A DNA stretch of 64,000 nt from Zetaproteobacteria bacterium CG_4_9_14_3_um_filter_49_83 (GCA_002791545.1 PFXG01000079.1:21036-85035); one strand, 5' to 3'; counted from the first letter of the stretch, positions 28,668-36,352 are shown. Made by a program: numbers and translations. Notes: generated from the sequence alone by a model not told the origin.

Positions 28668-28808
28668 ATGGTCATGAAATTGGATGTTATCGAGGCCGTT
28701 GTTTTGGAAACCGGCAGGTTCCGCCTTACTTGGCCGGGGGAACTCGATGTATGCCCGAATGCGATGCGCCAACACATTGCGGCATCCGGTGAGTGGGTTA
28801 TGGAATGA
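28668..28808 (+). CDS. 46-residue small protein between the ATPase and the folC fragment
   Basis: A short frame starting one base after the GHKL ATPase stop and ending with a TGA that overlaps the ATG of the foreign folC fragment (ATGA). The product begins MVMKLDVIEAVVLETG and ends ASGEWVME; it has no membrane segment and no motif I recognise. Tight packing on both sides suggests it is translated with the ATPase, but it could be the remnant of a larger gene. Confidence 0.45.
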   Translation: MVMKLDVIEAVVLETGRFRLTWPGELDVCPNAMRQHIAASGEWVME

Positions 28809-29380
28809 ACGCAGATAAACTCACCCCGACCTTGCCCCCCACCACCAAACCCACCGCCCCCGAAAGCTGGCTCGAAGCACTGGGCCAGCCCGCTGCCGAC
28901 CGCGACTATCGCCCCGGCCATGAGCGGATGTTGGCGTTACTGCACCACTTTCCGGCGGGGCAACCCAAGCTGCGCATCCGGGTGGCGGGCACCAACGGCA
29001 AAGGGTCAACGAGCAACTTTGTGGCGGCGGCTTTGCAGGCGCTGGGCTACAGGGTGGGACTTTTTACTTCGCCGCATATTTCGCAGTTCAACGAGCGTAT
29101 TCGCATCAACGGAGAGCCGGTGGCCGATGAGCTGCTGGCAGAGAAGTTGAGCCAGATGGTGCCGACAGCTTTGGAGATTGGTGCCTCCTATTTTGAGGTG
29201 GCGACGGCGTTGGCGCTGCGCTGTTTTGCCGAAGCTGCGATTGAGGTGGAGGTGTTCGAAGCCGGAGTCGGTGCCCGGCTCGATGCCACCACCGCACTGC
29301 CCTCCGATCTGGCTCTGCTGACCCCCATCGGCCTCGACCATCAAGCCTGGCTTGGCGACACCTTGATCTGGCAGGCAACC
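28805..29380 (+). pseudogene. Foreign folC fragment (N-terminal ~190 codons)
   Basis: A second, non-identical folC. It matches the N-terminal half of FolC closely (RVAGTNGKGSTSNF, FTSPHISQFNERIRI, EIGASYFEVATALAL, FEAGVGARLDATT, GLDHQAWLGDTLIWQA), then homology stops and the frame runs into unrelated codons to 29488. It lacks the ligase half and is very unlikely to function. Its protein and codon choices differ from the complete folC at 18.9-20.1 kb, so it is an import, not a tandem duplication. Its 5' end repeats the remnant at 21.84 kb. Confidence 0.85.
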
Positions 29381-29465
29381 AGGTTAAGCTATATATTTCA
29401 AGCCGCAGCATCTCAGAGACTTACGTGCGGTATTGCAATCAATGACATCAACATTGGAGATTTGA

Positions 29466-29864
29466 ATGGACATCGAACGATTCAATGAGCGCAAACAAGA
29501 GTTGTCGACCGCCGTTCAGCGGTTGGGCGAGGCTTGTGCTCAGCCTTTCTCCAGTTTCATCCGCGATTCGGTGATTCAGCGTTTCGAATTTTGCTGGGAG
29601 CTTGCATGGAAAACCTTGCGCTTGAAGCTGGAGGCAGAGGGGGTGTTGGTCAACACGCCGCGCGAAACCTGGCAGCAGGCTTTGCAAGCTGGACTGATCC
29701 AGGACGGCAACGCATGGACGGAAGCGCAGAAGAAACGCAACCTGACCAGCCACACTTATGACGAGAAGCTGGCCGACGATGTTTACAACTATGTGCTGCA
29801 ACAGGGATTGCCGCTGTTCCGCAAACTGGCCGCCGAGGCCGCAAAATGGCAAGCAACCAACTGA
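29466..29864 (+). CDS. HepT-like HEPN-domain toxin (HI0074 family)
   Basis: A 132-residue all-helical protein of the HI0074 nucleotidyltransferase-substrate-binding family. RNLTSHTY at 91-98 is an exact RX4HXY motif (R91, H96, Y98), the active-site signature of HepT ribonuclease toxins. GGAG lies upstream of the ATG. It overlaps the next gene by 19 bases, which encodes the matching MNT nucleotidyltransferase. In characterised HepT/MntA pairs the tyrosine of this motif is AMPylated by MntA to block toxicity; that is inferred here, not shown. Confidence 0.85.
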   Translation: MDIERFNERKQELSTAVQRLGEACAQPFSSFIRDSVIQRFEFCWELAWKTLRLKLEAEGVLVNTPRETWQQALQAGLIQDGNAWTEAQKKRNLTSHTYDEKLADDVYNYVLQQGLPLFRKLAAEAAKWQATN

Positions 29865-30181
29865 CCTTCGGTTTGTCCGATAGCATCCTCGGCGACCTGC
29901 GCCGGGTGTTTTCGGCTTATCCGGAAATCGAACAGGTGTTGATTTTCGGCTCACGCGCAAAAGGGGCGTTCAAAGATGGTTCGGACATTGACCTAGCTGT
30001 GATTGCGTCGGCCATGAGTGACCAACGCTTTACCCAGTTGTGGAATGAACTGGATGGCCTGCCGCTGGTGTTCAAGATGGACGTGCTGCACTGGGACAGG
30101 CTGGGCAATGAGCGCCTGAAGAACAAGATCCCCGGCGAAGGCAAGGTGCTTTATCCTTCGCCCACGGCGAATTTGTTCTAA
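29846..30181 (+). CDS. MntA-like minimal nucleotidyltransferase antitoxin
   Basis: A 111-residue minimal nucleotidyltransferase. IFGSRAKG (33-40) and SDIDLAV (46-52) together make the GSX10DXD motif (G35-S36, D47, D49) needed for nucleotide transfer. It overlaps the HepT-like gene, the usual arrangement of HEPN/MNT toxin-antitoxin loci. The predicted role is to neutralise the HEPN toxin by AMPylation. A small hairpin followed by six T residues directly after the stop closes the operon. Confidence 0.86.
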   Translation: MASNQLTFGLSDSILGDLRRVFSAYPEIEQVLIFGSRAKGAFKDGSDIDLAVIASAMSDQRFTQLWNELDGLPLVFKMDVLHWDRLGNERLKNKIPGEGKVLYPSPTANLF

Positions 30182-30202
30182 GCCATTCTCTGGCTGTTTT
30201 TT
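30181..30202 (+). terminator. Weak intrinsic terminator after the HEPN/MNT pair
   Basis: AGCCA and TGGCT form a 5-bp stem with a 5-base loop, followed by GTTTTTT. The stem is short, so termination may be partial, but its place right after the mntA-like stop supports the call. Confidence 0.5.
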
Positions 30203-30300
30203 GTCATTATTAGGATGTCGAGCAGTTGTCTGGTGTTTAGGAGTAATTGCCGTGTCTCGCGATACCTTGTATCCCGACGAGATTTGAAAGGAGCTTTTAT

Positions 30301-30369
30301 GCCCACGATCAGCATGTTTTATGGAATGGCAAACATGAACATCATTTCCCCTTCCATTTTACCTTGACT
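30301..30369 (+). pseudogene. Frameshifted DUF4160 remnant
   Basis: Preceded by AAAGGAG, the frame starts MPTISMFYGM, the near-invariant beginning of DUF4160 proteins, then ends after 22 codons. A different frame across the same stretch reads KHEHHFPFHF, resembling the HHPPHFHA segment that should follow. A frameshift within a decayed DUF4160 gene (often paired with DUF2442 in toxin-antitoxin-like loci) explains both; no DUF2442 partner is visible. Confidence 0.5.
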
Positions 30370-30372
30370 CAT

Positions 30373-30750
30373 ATGTATTCATCCTCACTACATCCATGGC
30401 CGGTACTCAGAGGCCTTCTTCTTGAGCTATCCAGCTACGATGTCCCCATGGTTGTAGACCGTGCCGGGCTTATGGTTGATTGGACACTTTCATCGCAACA
30501 GGACTTTTCCAACAAAATGCGCATCGCTGCATATAGACCACGGATCGATGCGGCATATGAGTCCGGGTCAGCTTTGACATTTACACATTTGTTGGATCAA
30601 ATTCGGGATGTCTGCGGTTTTACTTATCAATTTGATTATCATGTATCAGCAAAGAGTAAGAGGGGCCTTTTTTCGCGGATTTATTGTCTGTCAGTTATTG
30701 TGTATCTGGATAAATACAAACATCTTACACCTGTTTCTCTGTTTGGATAA
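30373..30750 (+). CDS. Unrecognised ORF, possibly a gene remnant
   Basis: A 125-codon frame (open upstream to 30247) with a low-charge start and the segment YDVPMVVDRAGLMVDWTLSSQ, then SALTFTHLLDQIRDVCGF. I do not recognise the family. No good ribosome binding site precedes this ATG, and the open frame extends back through the DUF4160 remnant. It could be a broken gene at the edge of the island. Confidence 0.3.
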   Translation: MYSSSLHPWPVLRGLLLELSSYDVPMVVDRAGLMVDWTLSSQQDFSNKMRIAAYRPRIDAAYESGSALTFTHLLDQIRDVCGFTYQFDYHVSAKSKRGLFSRIYCLSVIVYLDKYKHLTPVSLFG

Positions 30751-30966
30751 CGGGGCTTTCATGACTTGATATTTAAGAAGCAGATAAGTTATCCCTATGG
30801 CACGACAACCAAGAATTTACATTGTGTTTCGATGGGGTGTTGAAATTTAATGGTGATAGAGCAGGAATAATTGTCAGCGTGCCGGGGACATGATTGTTTG
30901 ACCGTCCGGATTTTGCCAAGCTCAGCTGTTTGTTGTGTCGCTTTAGCAAGCGGGTTTCATGACCAT

Positions 30967-31437
30967 CTACAGATGCAATAAAAATTGATCAGCATCGTGC
31001 CATTGATGTTCGCTGAATACGCGAACGCCATGCCGGGTCAGCAGCTGTGTCGTGATTCCCTGACCCTGAATTTTGACGCCTTTGAATTCTCCATTGTTGA
31101 TACGGGTGACGCCGCATGAAGGACTTCCTTCCTTGAGTACGGCAAGTTTTATGTTGTGTTTTTGGCACATGGCCAGTGCCAAATCGGCACCGGTGAAGAA
31201 GGCATCAGTCACATCATGCCCTTGAATGTTGATTACCCGATTCTGTTGGATTTCTGCCGGTGCTCTTGGAATGCTCAGACCTCCGGCGACTTCAGGGCAT
31301 ATGGCGATCACCCGGTTTTCTGAAAGCCAGCGAAGTAATGTCGGATGATTCTGTTTGCAGTGTAAGCCATCGTATCGCACATGTTCGCCAAGCAGGCAGG
31401 CGCTGACTAGAACAAGTATTTTGTGGCTACTGATCAT
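30967..31437 (-). CDS. DUF523 family protein
   Basis: A 156-residue DUF523 protein. The family pattern is clear: VSACLLGEHVRYDG near the N-terminus, ICPEVAGGLSIPRAPAEIQ, and KEGSPSCGVTRINNGEF with conserved cysteines that may bind a metal or cluster. Function is unknown, although DUF523 domains occur alone and fused to DUF1722. The start overlaps the stop of the upstream PfkB kinase by four bases (ATGA), so the two are cotranscribed. Confidence 0.9.
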   Translation of the reverse strand: MISSHKILVLVSACLLGEHVRYDGLHCKQNHPTLLRWLSENRVIAICPEVAGGLSIPRAPAEIQQNRVINIQGHDVTDAFFTGADLALAMCQKHNIKLAVLKEGSPSCGVTRINNGEFKGVKIQGQGITTQLLTRHGVRVFSEHQWHDADQFLLHL

Positions 31438-32372
31438 TGCTCAGATGTTGCCAAAAAAGATTGAAGTGCCTGCAAGTCGGGCATGGCTGGCCTGGCACCA
31501 AGTTTGGTGCACGCCAGTGCTCCGGCGGCAGAGGCAAAGCGAAGCAGTTTTTCCCATGGAAGCTTCAGGGTGATGCCGTAAGCAAAAGCGGCGTGAAAAG
31601 CATCCCCGGCACCGGTACTGTCGATGGTTTGTACAGGAAATGCAGGCATGACACCCTGTTGATTGTTGTGCTGCCAGATAAGACCGTTCTCGCCCGTGGT
31701 GATGATGACACTTGGGCAGCACGCCGACAAAATTTTAAGGCTCAAAGACAGGCTGTAATCGACTTGTATATCATTTTCCTGTCCTGCAAGTTGATTGAAA
31801 TATTGGCGGGTATATTGATGGGAAAAGGTTTCGGAAGCGACCAGATAATCGACATATTGAAGCAGCTCTACGGAACCTGAACGAAGCGATCCGGCATCGT
31901 AGATCACCGGAATCTGAAGGTGTTTAGCTCGCTGTGCGATGGCTAAGGACAGAAGTGGTTCGTGCCCATCGATGAGTATGGCGCCGAAGTCAGATGGCGT
32001 AGGGGCGGGCGTTTCGGCAGGAAGGAAATCATGTTCACGATAATTGACGACGCTGCGTGAGCCATCAGGCTTGGCCAGGATCTGCGACACGTTGGATGCG
32101 GCCGTACCTCTGGTAATCCAACGGACTTCGACATTTTCACGGATGAATTCTTGCAGGTGTATTTCACCGAAGGTGTCATGCCCGAGGTAGCCGCAGAATG
32201 CAGCTCGTCCTCCAAGTCTGCTGATGCACACGGCGGCATTGGCCGCAGGCCCGCCACCAGATACTTGTATGGCGCTGGCTGTACATTTCTCATTGCTGGC
32301 CGGATGCGCAGAAACTTGCATGCTCAAATCATAGGAAGCATGACCCACACATAGCACATGCATTATCGACAA
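31434..32372 (-). CDS. PfkB-family carbohydrate kinase
   Basis: A 312-residue ribokinase/PfkB-family sugar kinase. GGPAANAAVCISRLGG near the N-terminus corresponds to PfkB signature 1, and DSTGAGDAFHAAFAYGI near residue 255 is signature 2, with the catalytic Asp and anion hole. The substrate cannot be told from the sequence; ribokinase, fructokinase and sulfofructose kinase branches share these motifs. An ATG two codons downstream is an alternative start. It is divergent from the dcw cluster and overlaps the DUF523 gene. Confidence 0.9.
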   Translation of the reverse strand: MSIMHVLCVGHASYDLSMQVSAHPASNEKCTASAIQVSGGGPAANAAVCISRLGGRAAFCGYLGHDTFGEIHLQEFIRENVEVRWITRGTAASNVSQILAKPDGSRSVVNYREHDFLPAETPAPTPSDFGAILIDGHEPLLSLAIAQRAKHLQIPVIYDAGSLRSGSVELLQYVDYLVASETFSHQYTRQYFNQLAGQENDIQVDYSLSLSLKILSACCPSVIITTGENGLIWQHNNQQGVMPAFPVQTIDSTGAGDAFHAAFAYGITLKLPWEKLLRFASAAGALACTKLGARPAMPDLQALQSFLATSEQ

Positions 32373-32550
32373 GGGTGAATAAGCCCTGCGCTGGCTGGGT
32401 GTGCTCTGGAAATAAACGTGAAGGCATTTTGCATGTAATACTCATTTAAAATCAACGTGTTGTTGTTAGTTGGTGGGGAGTTGAAAATTCAATCATGATG
32501 CTCGTGGTTGATGCTGGCAAGTCTGGGGTGTGGATGGCTGTAGGCTTTTA

Positions 32551-32566
32551 TACCCACCATTACCCA
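32551..32566 (-). promoter_or_regulatory. Distal MraZ-box-like pair in reverse orientation
   Basis: TACCCA occurs at 32551-32556 and 32561-32566, that is TGGGTA twice on the minus strand with a spacing of exactly ten bases. The same hexamer forms the MraZ boxes next to mraZ, about 170 bases away. The rest of the 399-base gap (32373-32771) holds no gene I can support. Confidence 0.45.
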
Positions 32567-32695
32567 CCGCAATGATATTTTTCACATTAAAGTCGTTTAT
32601 TTGAGTTGATTTATAACGCCATGATAAATAAGTGTAAAATTTATTACATAATGTCTTAGCTGTTGGTAATTATAGATATTGATATGTTGATGGCG

Positions 32696-32724
32696 TTGAC
32701 AATGGTTGAAAAATGCCACATATT
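32696..32724 (+). promoter_or_regulatory. Promoter of the dcw cluster (Pmra)
   Basis: TTGACA (32696-32701), a 17-base spacer and CATATT (32719-32724) form a near-consensus sigma-70 promoter. Its predicted start, near 32731, lies just before the MraZ boxes, so bound MraZ would block initiation or clearance. Confidence 0.72.
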
Positions 32725-32733
32725 TCCAACTTG

Positions 32734-32757
32734 TGGGTAAAAGTGGGTAATTGGGTA
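32734..32757 (+). promoter_or_regulatory. MraZ boxes upstream of mraZ
   Basis: TGGGTA occurs three times at 32734, 32744 and 32752, that is with steps of 10 and 8 bases, 15-38 bases before the mraZ start. Direct TGGGN repeats with about one helical turn spacing are the known binding sites of MraZ, which represses its own operon. The third box is two bases closer than the usual spacing. Confidence 0.78.
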
Positions 32758-32771
32758 GAGGTTAAGGGCAA

Positions 32772-33215
32772 ATGTTTTCTGGTGGGCATACCAACAACAT
32801 GGATATCAAGGGGCGGGTGAACGTTCCTGCACCGTTCCGTGATGTACTTCGTCATCAGTATGGCGATGCCCGAATGATGATTACACTTGATATTTTTGAC
32901 AATTGCCTGCGTGCTTATCCCCTTCAGGAATGGGAAGCGTTCCTCGAAAAATTACGTCAGCAACCTTCCACCAATCGTACTGTGCGGCGTATTACGCGAC
33001 GGGTCGTGGGCTCGGCGTTTGAATGCGAACCGGATAAGCAGGGGCGAGTGTTGTTAGCTCCGACACTTCGTGATCATGCATCGCTTCAAAAAACAGTACA
33101 TTTCTCGGGACATAACAATACATTTGAAATCTGGAGTCATGAATTGTGGCAGAAGGAGACAGGGCAATTCGATGAACCTTTTGACGAAGGGTTGCTCGCA
33201 GAGCTAGGTATCTGA
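32772..33215 (+). CDS. mraZ: Transcriptional regulator MraZ
   Basis: MraZ is a ring-forming DNA-binding protein of the AbrB-like fold that represses the dcw operon. The 147-residue product has two MraZ/SpoVT-like halves, the first with NNMDIKGRVNVPAPFRDVL and the second with the paired DKQGRVLLAPTLRDHA. Both carry the basic strand that contacts TGGGN boxes. Three such boxes lie immediately upstream. rsmH begins one base after the stop. Confidence 0.94.
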   Translation: MFSGGHTNNMDIKGRVNVPAPFRDVLRHQYGDARMMITLDIFDNCLRAYPLQEWEAFLEKLRQQPSTNRTVRRITRRVVGSAFECEPDKQGRVLLAPTLRDHASLQKTVHFSGHNNTFEIWSHELWQKETGQFDEPFDEGLLAELGI

Positions 33216-33216
33216 A

Positions 33217-34188
33217 GTGCTGGAGGATGCCGATGCCATCCCGAGCCAAAACACACACATACCAGTCTTGCCATCTGAGTTTGTATGTTCTTTTGTCGAT
33301 AATCCTGATGGTCAGTATGTGGACGCTACGTTTGGTCGTGGCGGTCACGCCAGGCTTGCGCTTGAAAAGCTGTCACCTGCCGGGCGTCTGCTGGCGCTGG
33401 ATCGAGATCCGGACGCAGTGGCAAAAGGCCGTGAGCTTGAAATGCAGGATTCGCGTTTCCGCATTCTCCACTTACCTTTTTCCAGTCTGGGTGAAGCCTT
33501 GATCAATGCGGGCTGGCAGAGCGTCGATGGCATTGGCTTTGATCTGGGAGTTTCGTCTCCGCAGCTGGATCAGGCTCAGCGTGGTTTTTCTTTTCAGCAG
33601 GCTGGCCCGCTTGATATGCGGATGAACCCTGAAGCAGGCAAGCCACTGAGCGAATTGTTGAAGCATGTTGGCGAACGCGAACTGGCAAATGTAATTAAAA
33701 GTTACGGGGATGAGCGTTATTCCAATCGGCTAGCCCGGGCGATTCTGAGCGCCGAGGCAAAGGGGGAGTTAACGGATACCAGAGCTCTGGAAAACATCAT
33801 TTTTCATGCGATGCCTAAACAAGCCCGTTATGGCGGGGCGCATCCGGCTACACGGACATTTCAGGCGCTTAGAATTTGGGTGAATGCAGAGTACGACGAA
33901 CTTAAACAGGCATTGGCGCAAGCTGCCGATGCATTAAAGCCGGGTGGAAAACTGGCGGTGATTTCTTTTCACTCTGGTGAAGATCGCCGTGTGCGTGATC
34001 AGATAGAAGCGATGGTGCATCCATGCACCTGCCCGCCACAGTTTCCAATCTGTGTGTGTGGCAAAAAACCATCTATGCGCTGGTTGCATAAAAAACCGAT
34101 TCGGGCATCTGATGATGAGCTCACGGTGAATCCGCGCAGCCGTTCCGCATTGCTGCGTGTGGCTGAGAAGCTTGAGGTGGCACAGTGA
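33217..34188 (+). CDS. rsmH: 16S rRNA (cytosine(1402)-N4)-methyltransferase RsmH
   Basis: RsmH (MraW) methylates N4 of C1402 in 16S rRNA using SAM. The 323-residue protein starts with GTG. It contains HIPVLPSEFV, YVDATFGRGGHARLAL for SAM binding, LDRDPDA, FDLGVSSPQLDQAQRGFSF, PLDMRMNP, ATRTFQALRIWVN and VISFHSGEDRRVRD, all family hallmarks. It follows mraZ directly, as in most bacteria, and its stop overlaps the ftsL start. Confidence 0.96.
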   Translation: MLEDADAIPSQNTHIPVLPSEFVCSFVDNPDGQYVDATFGRGGHARLALEKLSPAGRLLALDRDPDAVAKGRELEMQDSRFRILHLPFSSLGEALINAGWQSVDGIGFDLGVSSPQLDQAQRGFSFQQAGPLDMRMNPEAGKPLSELLKHVGERELANVIKSYGDERYSNRLARAILSAEAKGELTDTRALENIIFHAMPKQARYGGAHPATRTFQALRIWVNAEYDELKQALAQAADALKPGGKLAVISFHSGEDRRVRDQIEAMVHPCTCPPQFPICVCGKKPSMRWLHKKPIRASDDELTVNPRSRSALLRVAEKLEVAQ

Positions 34189-34475
34189 CTGACGTGCAAG
34201 TAAAAGCGATGGGAGCTCAGCGATATGGGCCTGTGCTGCTGCTGATTGCACTGACTGCAATTCTGGGTGGCGGACAGGTTTGGCTGGCACATGTGCGTAT
34301 TGAAAATAACCGAACCATTCAGTCGGTGCGTGCTGATATTGAGTCGGCGCGCCAGAATATTCAAAAGCTGCGCCTTGAACTTTCCAGTATGACACGTCCT
34401 GAGAATCTTAAATCGGTTGCGCGCAAGAAACTCGGCATGCAAGCACCCTTGCCGATGCAGGTCGTCAGACCATGA
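34185..34475 (+). CDS. ftsL: Cell division protein FtsL
   Basis: A 96-residue bitopic membrane protein: short cytoplasmic N-terminus, one membrane helix (PVLLLIALTAILGGGQVWL) and a periplasmic heptad region (IENNRTIQSVRADIESARQNIQKLRLELSSM). Sequence conservation of FtsL is low, so the call rests on size, topology and position between rsmH and ftsI. It starts with GTG overlapping the rsmH stop. FtsL works with FtsB and FtsQ to activate FtsWI. Confidence 0.88.
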   Translation: MTDVQVKAMGAQRYGPVLLLIALTAILGGGQVWLAHVRIENNRTIQSVRADIESARQNIQKLRLELSSMTRPENLKSVARKKLGMQAPLPMQVVRP

Positions 34476-36352
34476 AACAACAAAAATTTTTACAGGAAAC
34501 ATTCATGCGCCGGCGGCTGGAAACAGTGGCTGCATTCATGGTGCTGGGGCTGGCGCTGTTGATGATCCGTGCTGTTGATTTGCACTGGTTACAGGGCGAT
34601 GCTTTAAAGGCCAGGGCCGATAGGCAGCAATTCCGTCAATACAGTGTGAATGCACCCAGAGGGCCGATTGTGGATCGGAACCATCGGGTGTTATCAGAGA
34701 GTATCGAGGTGCCGTCTGTAGGCGCCCTGGCTGAAGAGTTTCCGGCTGAATTATTGCCAAAGGTTGCTGAAGTGTTGCAGCAGACGCCCTCCGGTCTGGC
34801 TGACAAGTTGAAGCAACGTCAGGGCTTTGTATGGCTGGCACGACAAATGACGCCAACGCAGGCAGAAACGATTGAGCAAATGAATATTCCGGGTGTGCGC
34901 ATTGAGCATGAGTGGAAGCGTTTTCATCCGCTGGGCCCTGAAACGGGACATATTCTTGGTTTTGTCGGTCTGGACAATCACGGGCTGGAGGGTGTTGAGC
35001 GTAGCTTTGATGCTTTTCTGCAAGGCGTTGAAGGTCTGCGTGTTGTGCAGCGAGATGCCAGAGGGCTTGCCTTGCCGGGTAGTAAATGGTTGCAACAGCC
35101 AAAAATGGGGCAGGAACTGGCGCTGACGATTGATGCCAATATCCAGAGCATTGCTTATACAGCGCTTGCCAATGGGGTGCATAAGAGCGAAGCCAAAGGC
35201 GGCTCGGTGATTGTGATGAACCCCTATAACGGCGAAGTGCTGGCGATGGCCAGTTGGCCGGGTTACAACCCGAATAATTTTCGTCACCACAAACCCGGCC
35301 AATGGCGTAATCGGGCAATTACAGATGTCTTTGAGCCGGGTTCTGCCATGAAACCATTTACGATTGCGGCAGCGCTGGAGTCGGGTAAATGGCATGCAAA
35401 CAGTCGGATCGATTGCGAAAACGGTGAATTTCGGGTGGCGGATTATGTGATTCACGATGATCATCCTGAGGGCTGGTTGACATTGACCGGTATTTTGCAG
35501 CGATCAAGCAATATTGGTGCCGCTAAACTGGCGCTGGGGCTGGGTGCAGAGCAGTTGCATCAATTTCTCGGCACATTGGGCTTTGGCAAACAGTCCGGAA
35601 TTTCTATCGGTGGAGAGTCATCGGGTATTCTGCTTTCGGATAAGCGATGGGGGTCGGTAGAGACGGCCAATATTGCTTTTGGTCAGGGTATCGCAGTGAC
35701 TACACTACAAATGGCAAGCGCCTTCAGTGTGCTGGCTAATGGCGGCATGAGCGTTCAGCCGCATATTGTGGCGCAGCAAAACAGCGATGAACAACAACTG
35801 CGCGTGATAAAAGAATCGACATCCCGCAAGGTGATTTCAATGCTGGAAGCAGCGACTTCCGATGAGGGTACCGGACATCGCGCCGTACCGGATGGTTATC
35901 GCATTGCCGGTAAGACAGGAACCGCTCAAAAAGCCCATTCTGGCGGCTATTCAAAAGATAGCTTTACGGCCGTTTTTGCGGGTATGGCGCCGGTGGAACA
36001 TCCGGAAGTTGTGATTGTGGTGGTGGTCGATGAACCGAAGACATCGATATATGGCGGCGCAGTTGCGGCCCCGGTATTTAGGGAAATTGCCGCATCAACT
36101 TTACCTTACCTTGGTATACCTCCACAGCGTCATATGCCATCGGAATGGAACGTTTATCAGGTTGCCGGAGGCGATGCGCTGTATGATGAATCAAGCTTCA
36201 ATGGACTTTCATTGCGTGAAGCCTATCAACTTGCCGAGCAACGCGGTCTGGCATTAAAGGCCTATGGTCATGGCTGGGTAACCAGACAGTCACCTAAAGA
36301 TATCACAGAGTTGTCAGCCGGATCAGTCGTGGAGGTGTGGCTCAATGAATAA
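34472..36352 (+). CDS. ftsI: Peptidoglycan transpeptidase FtsI (PBP3) with C-terminal PASTA domain
   Basis: FtsI cross-links septal peptidoglycan. After one N-terminal membrane helix come the pedestal domain (GPIVDRNHRVLSES) and the penicillin-binding transpeptidase domain with SxxK in GSAMKPF (S291, K294), the SSN triad in QRSSNIGAAK and KTGT in IAGKTGTAQK. The last ~70 residues, after the transpeptidase domain, form a PASTA-like domain (GLSLREAYQLAEQRGL...GSVVEVWLN). Enterobacterial FtsI lacks it. The gene overlaps ftsL by four bases and murE by eight. Confidence 0.95.
   Translation: MKQQKFLQETFMRRRLETVAAFMVLGLALLMIRAVDLHWLQGDALKARADRQQFRQYSVNAPRGPIVDRNHRVLSESIEVPSVGALAEEFPAELLPKVAEVLQQTPSGLADKLKQRQGFVWLARQMTPTQAETIEQMNIPGVRIEHEWKRFHPLGPETGHILGFVGLDNHGLEGVERSFDAFLQGVEGLRVVQRDARGLALPGSKWLQQPKMGQELALTIDANIQSIAYTALANGVHKSEAKGGSVIVMNPYNGEVLAMASWPGYNPNNFRHHKPGQWRNRAITDVFEPGSAMKPFTIAAALESGKWHANSRIDCENGEFRVADYVIHDDHPEGWLTLTGILQRSSNIGAAKLALGLGAEQLHQFLGTLGFGKQSGISIGGESSGILLSDKRWGSVETANIAFGQGIAVTTLQMASAFSVLANGGMSVQPHIVAQQNSDEQQLRVIKESTSRKVISMLEAATSDEGTGHRAVPDGYRIAGKTGTAQKAHSGGYSKDSFTAVFAGMAPVEHPEVVIVVVVDEPKTSIYGGAVAAPVFREIAASTLPYLGIPPQRHMPSEWNVYQVAGGDALYDESSFNGLSLREAYQLAEQRGLALKAYGHGWVTRQSPKDITELSAGSVVEVWLNE

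Noticed and set aside
21551..28873. Reading the island as a composite transposon
   Set aside because: Only one IS21 remnant is seen, on the left; the flanking repeats are folC sequence, not IS ends.
28793..29488. A functional second folC
   Set aside because: Homology ends near GDTLIWQA and the whole ligase half is missing.
21841..30200. Reading the island as a prophage or integrative element
   Set aside because: No integrase, no tRNA target, no phage structural or conjugation genes are present.
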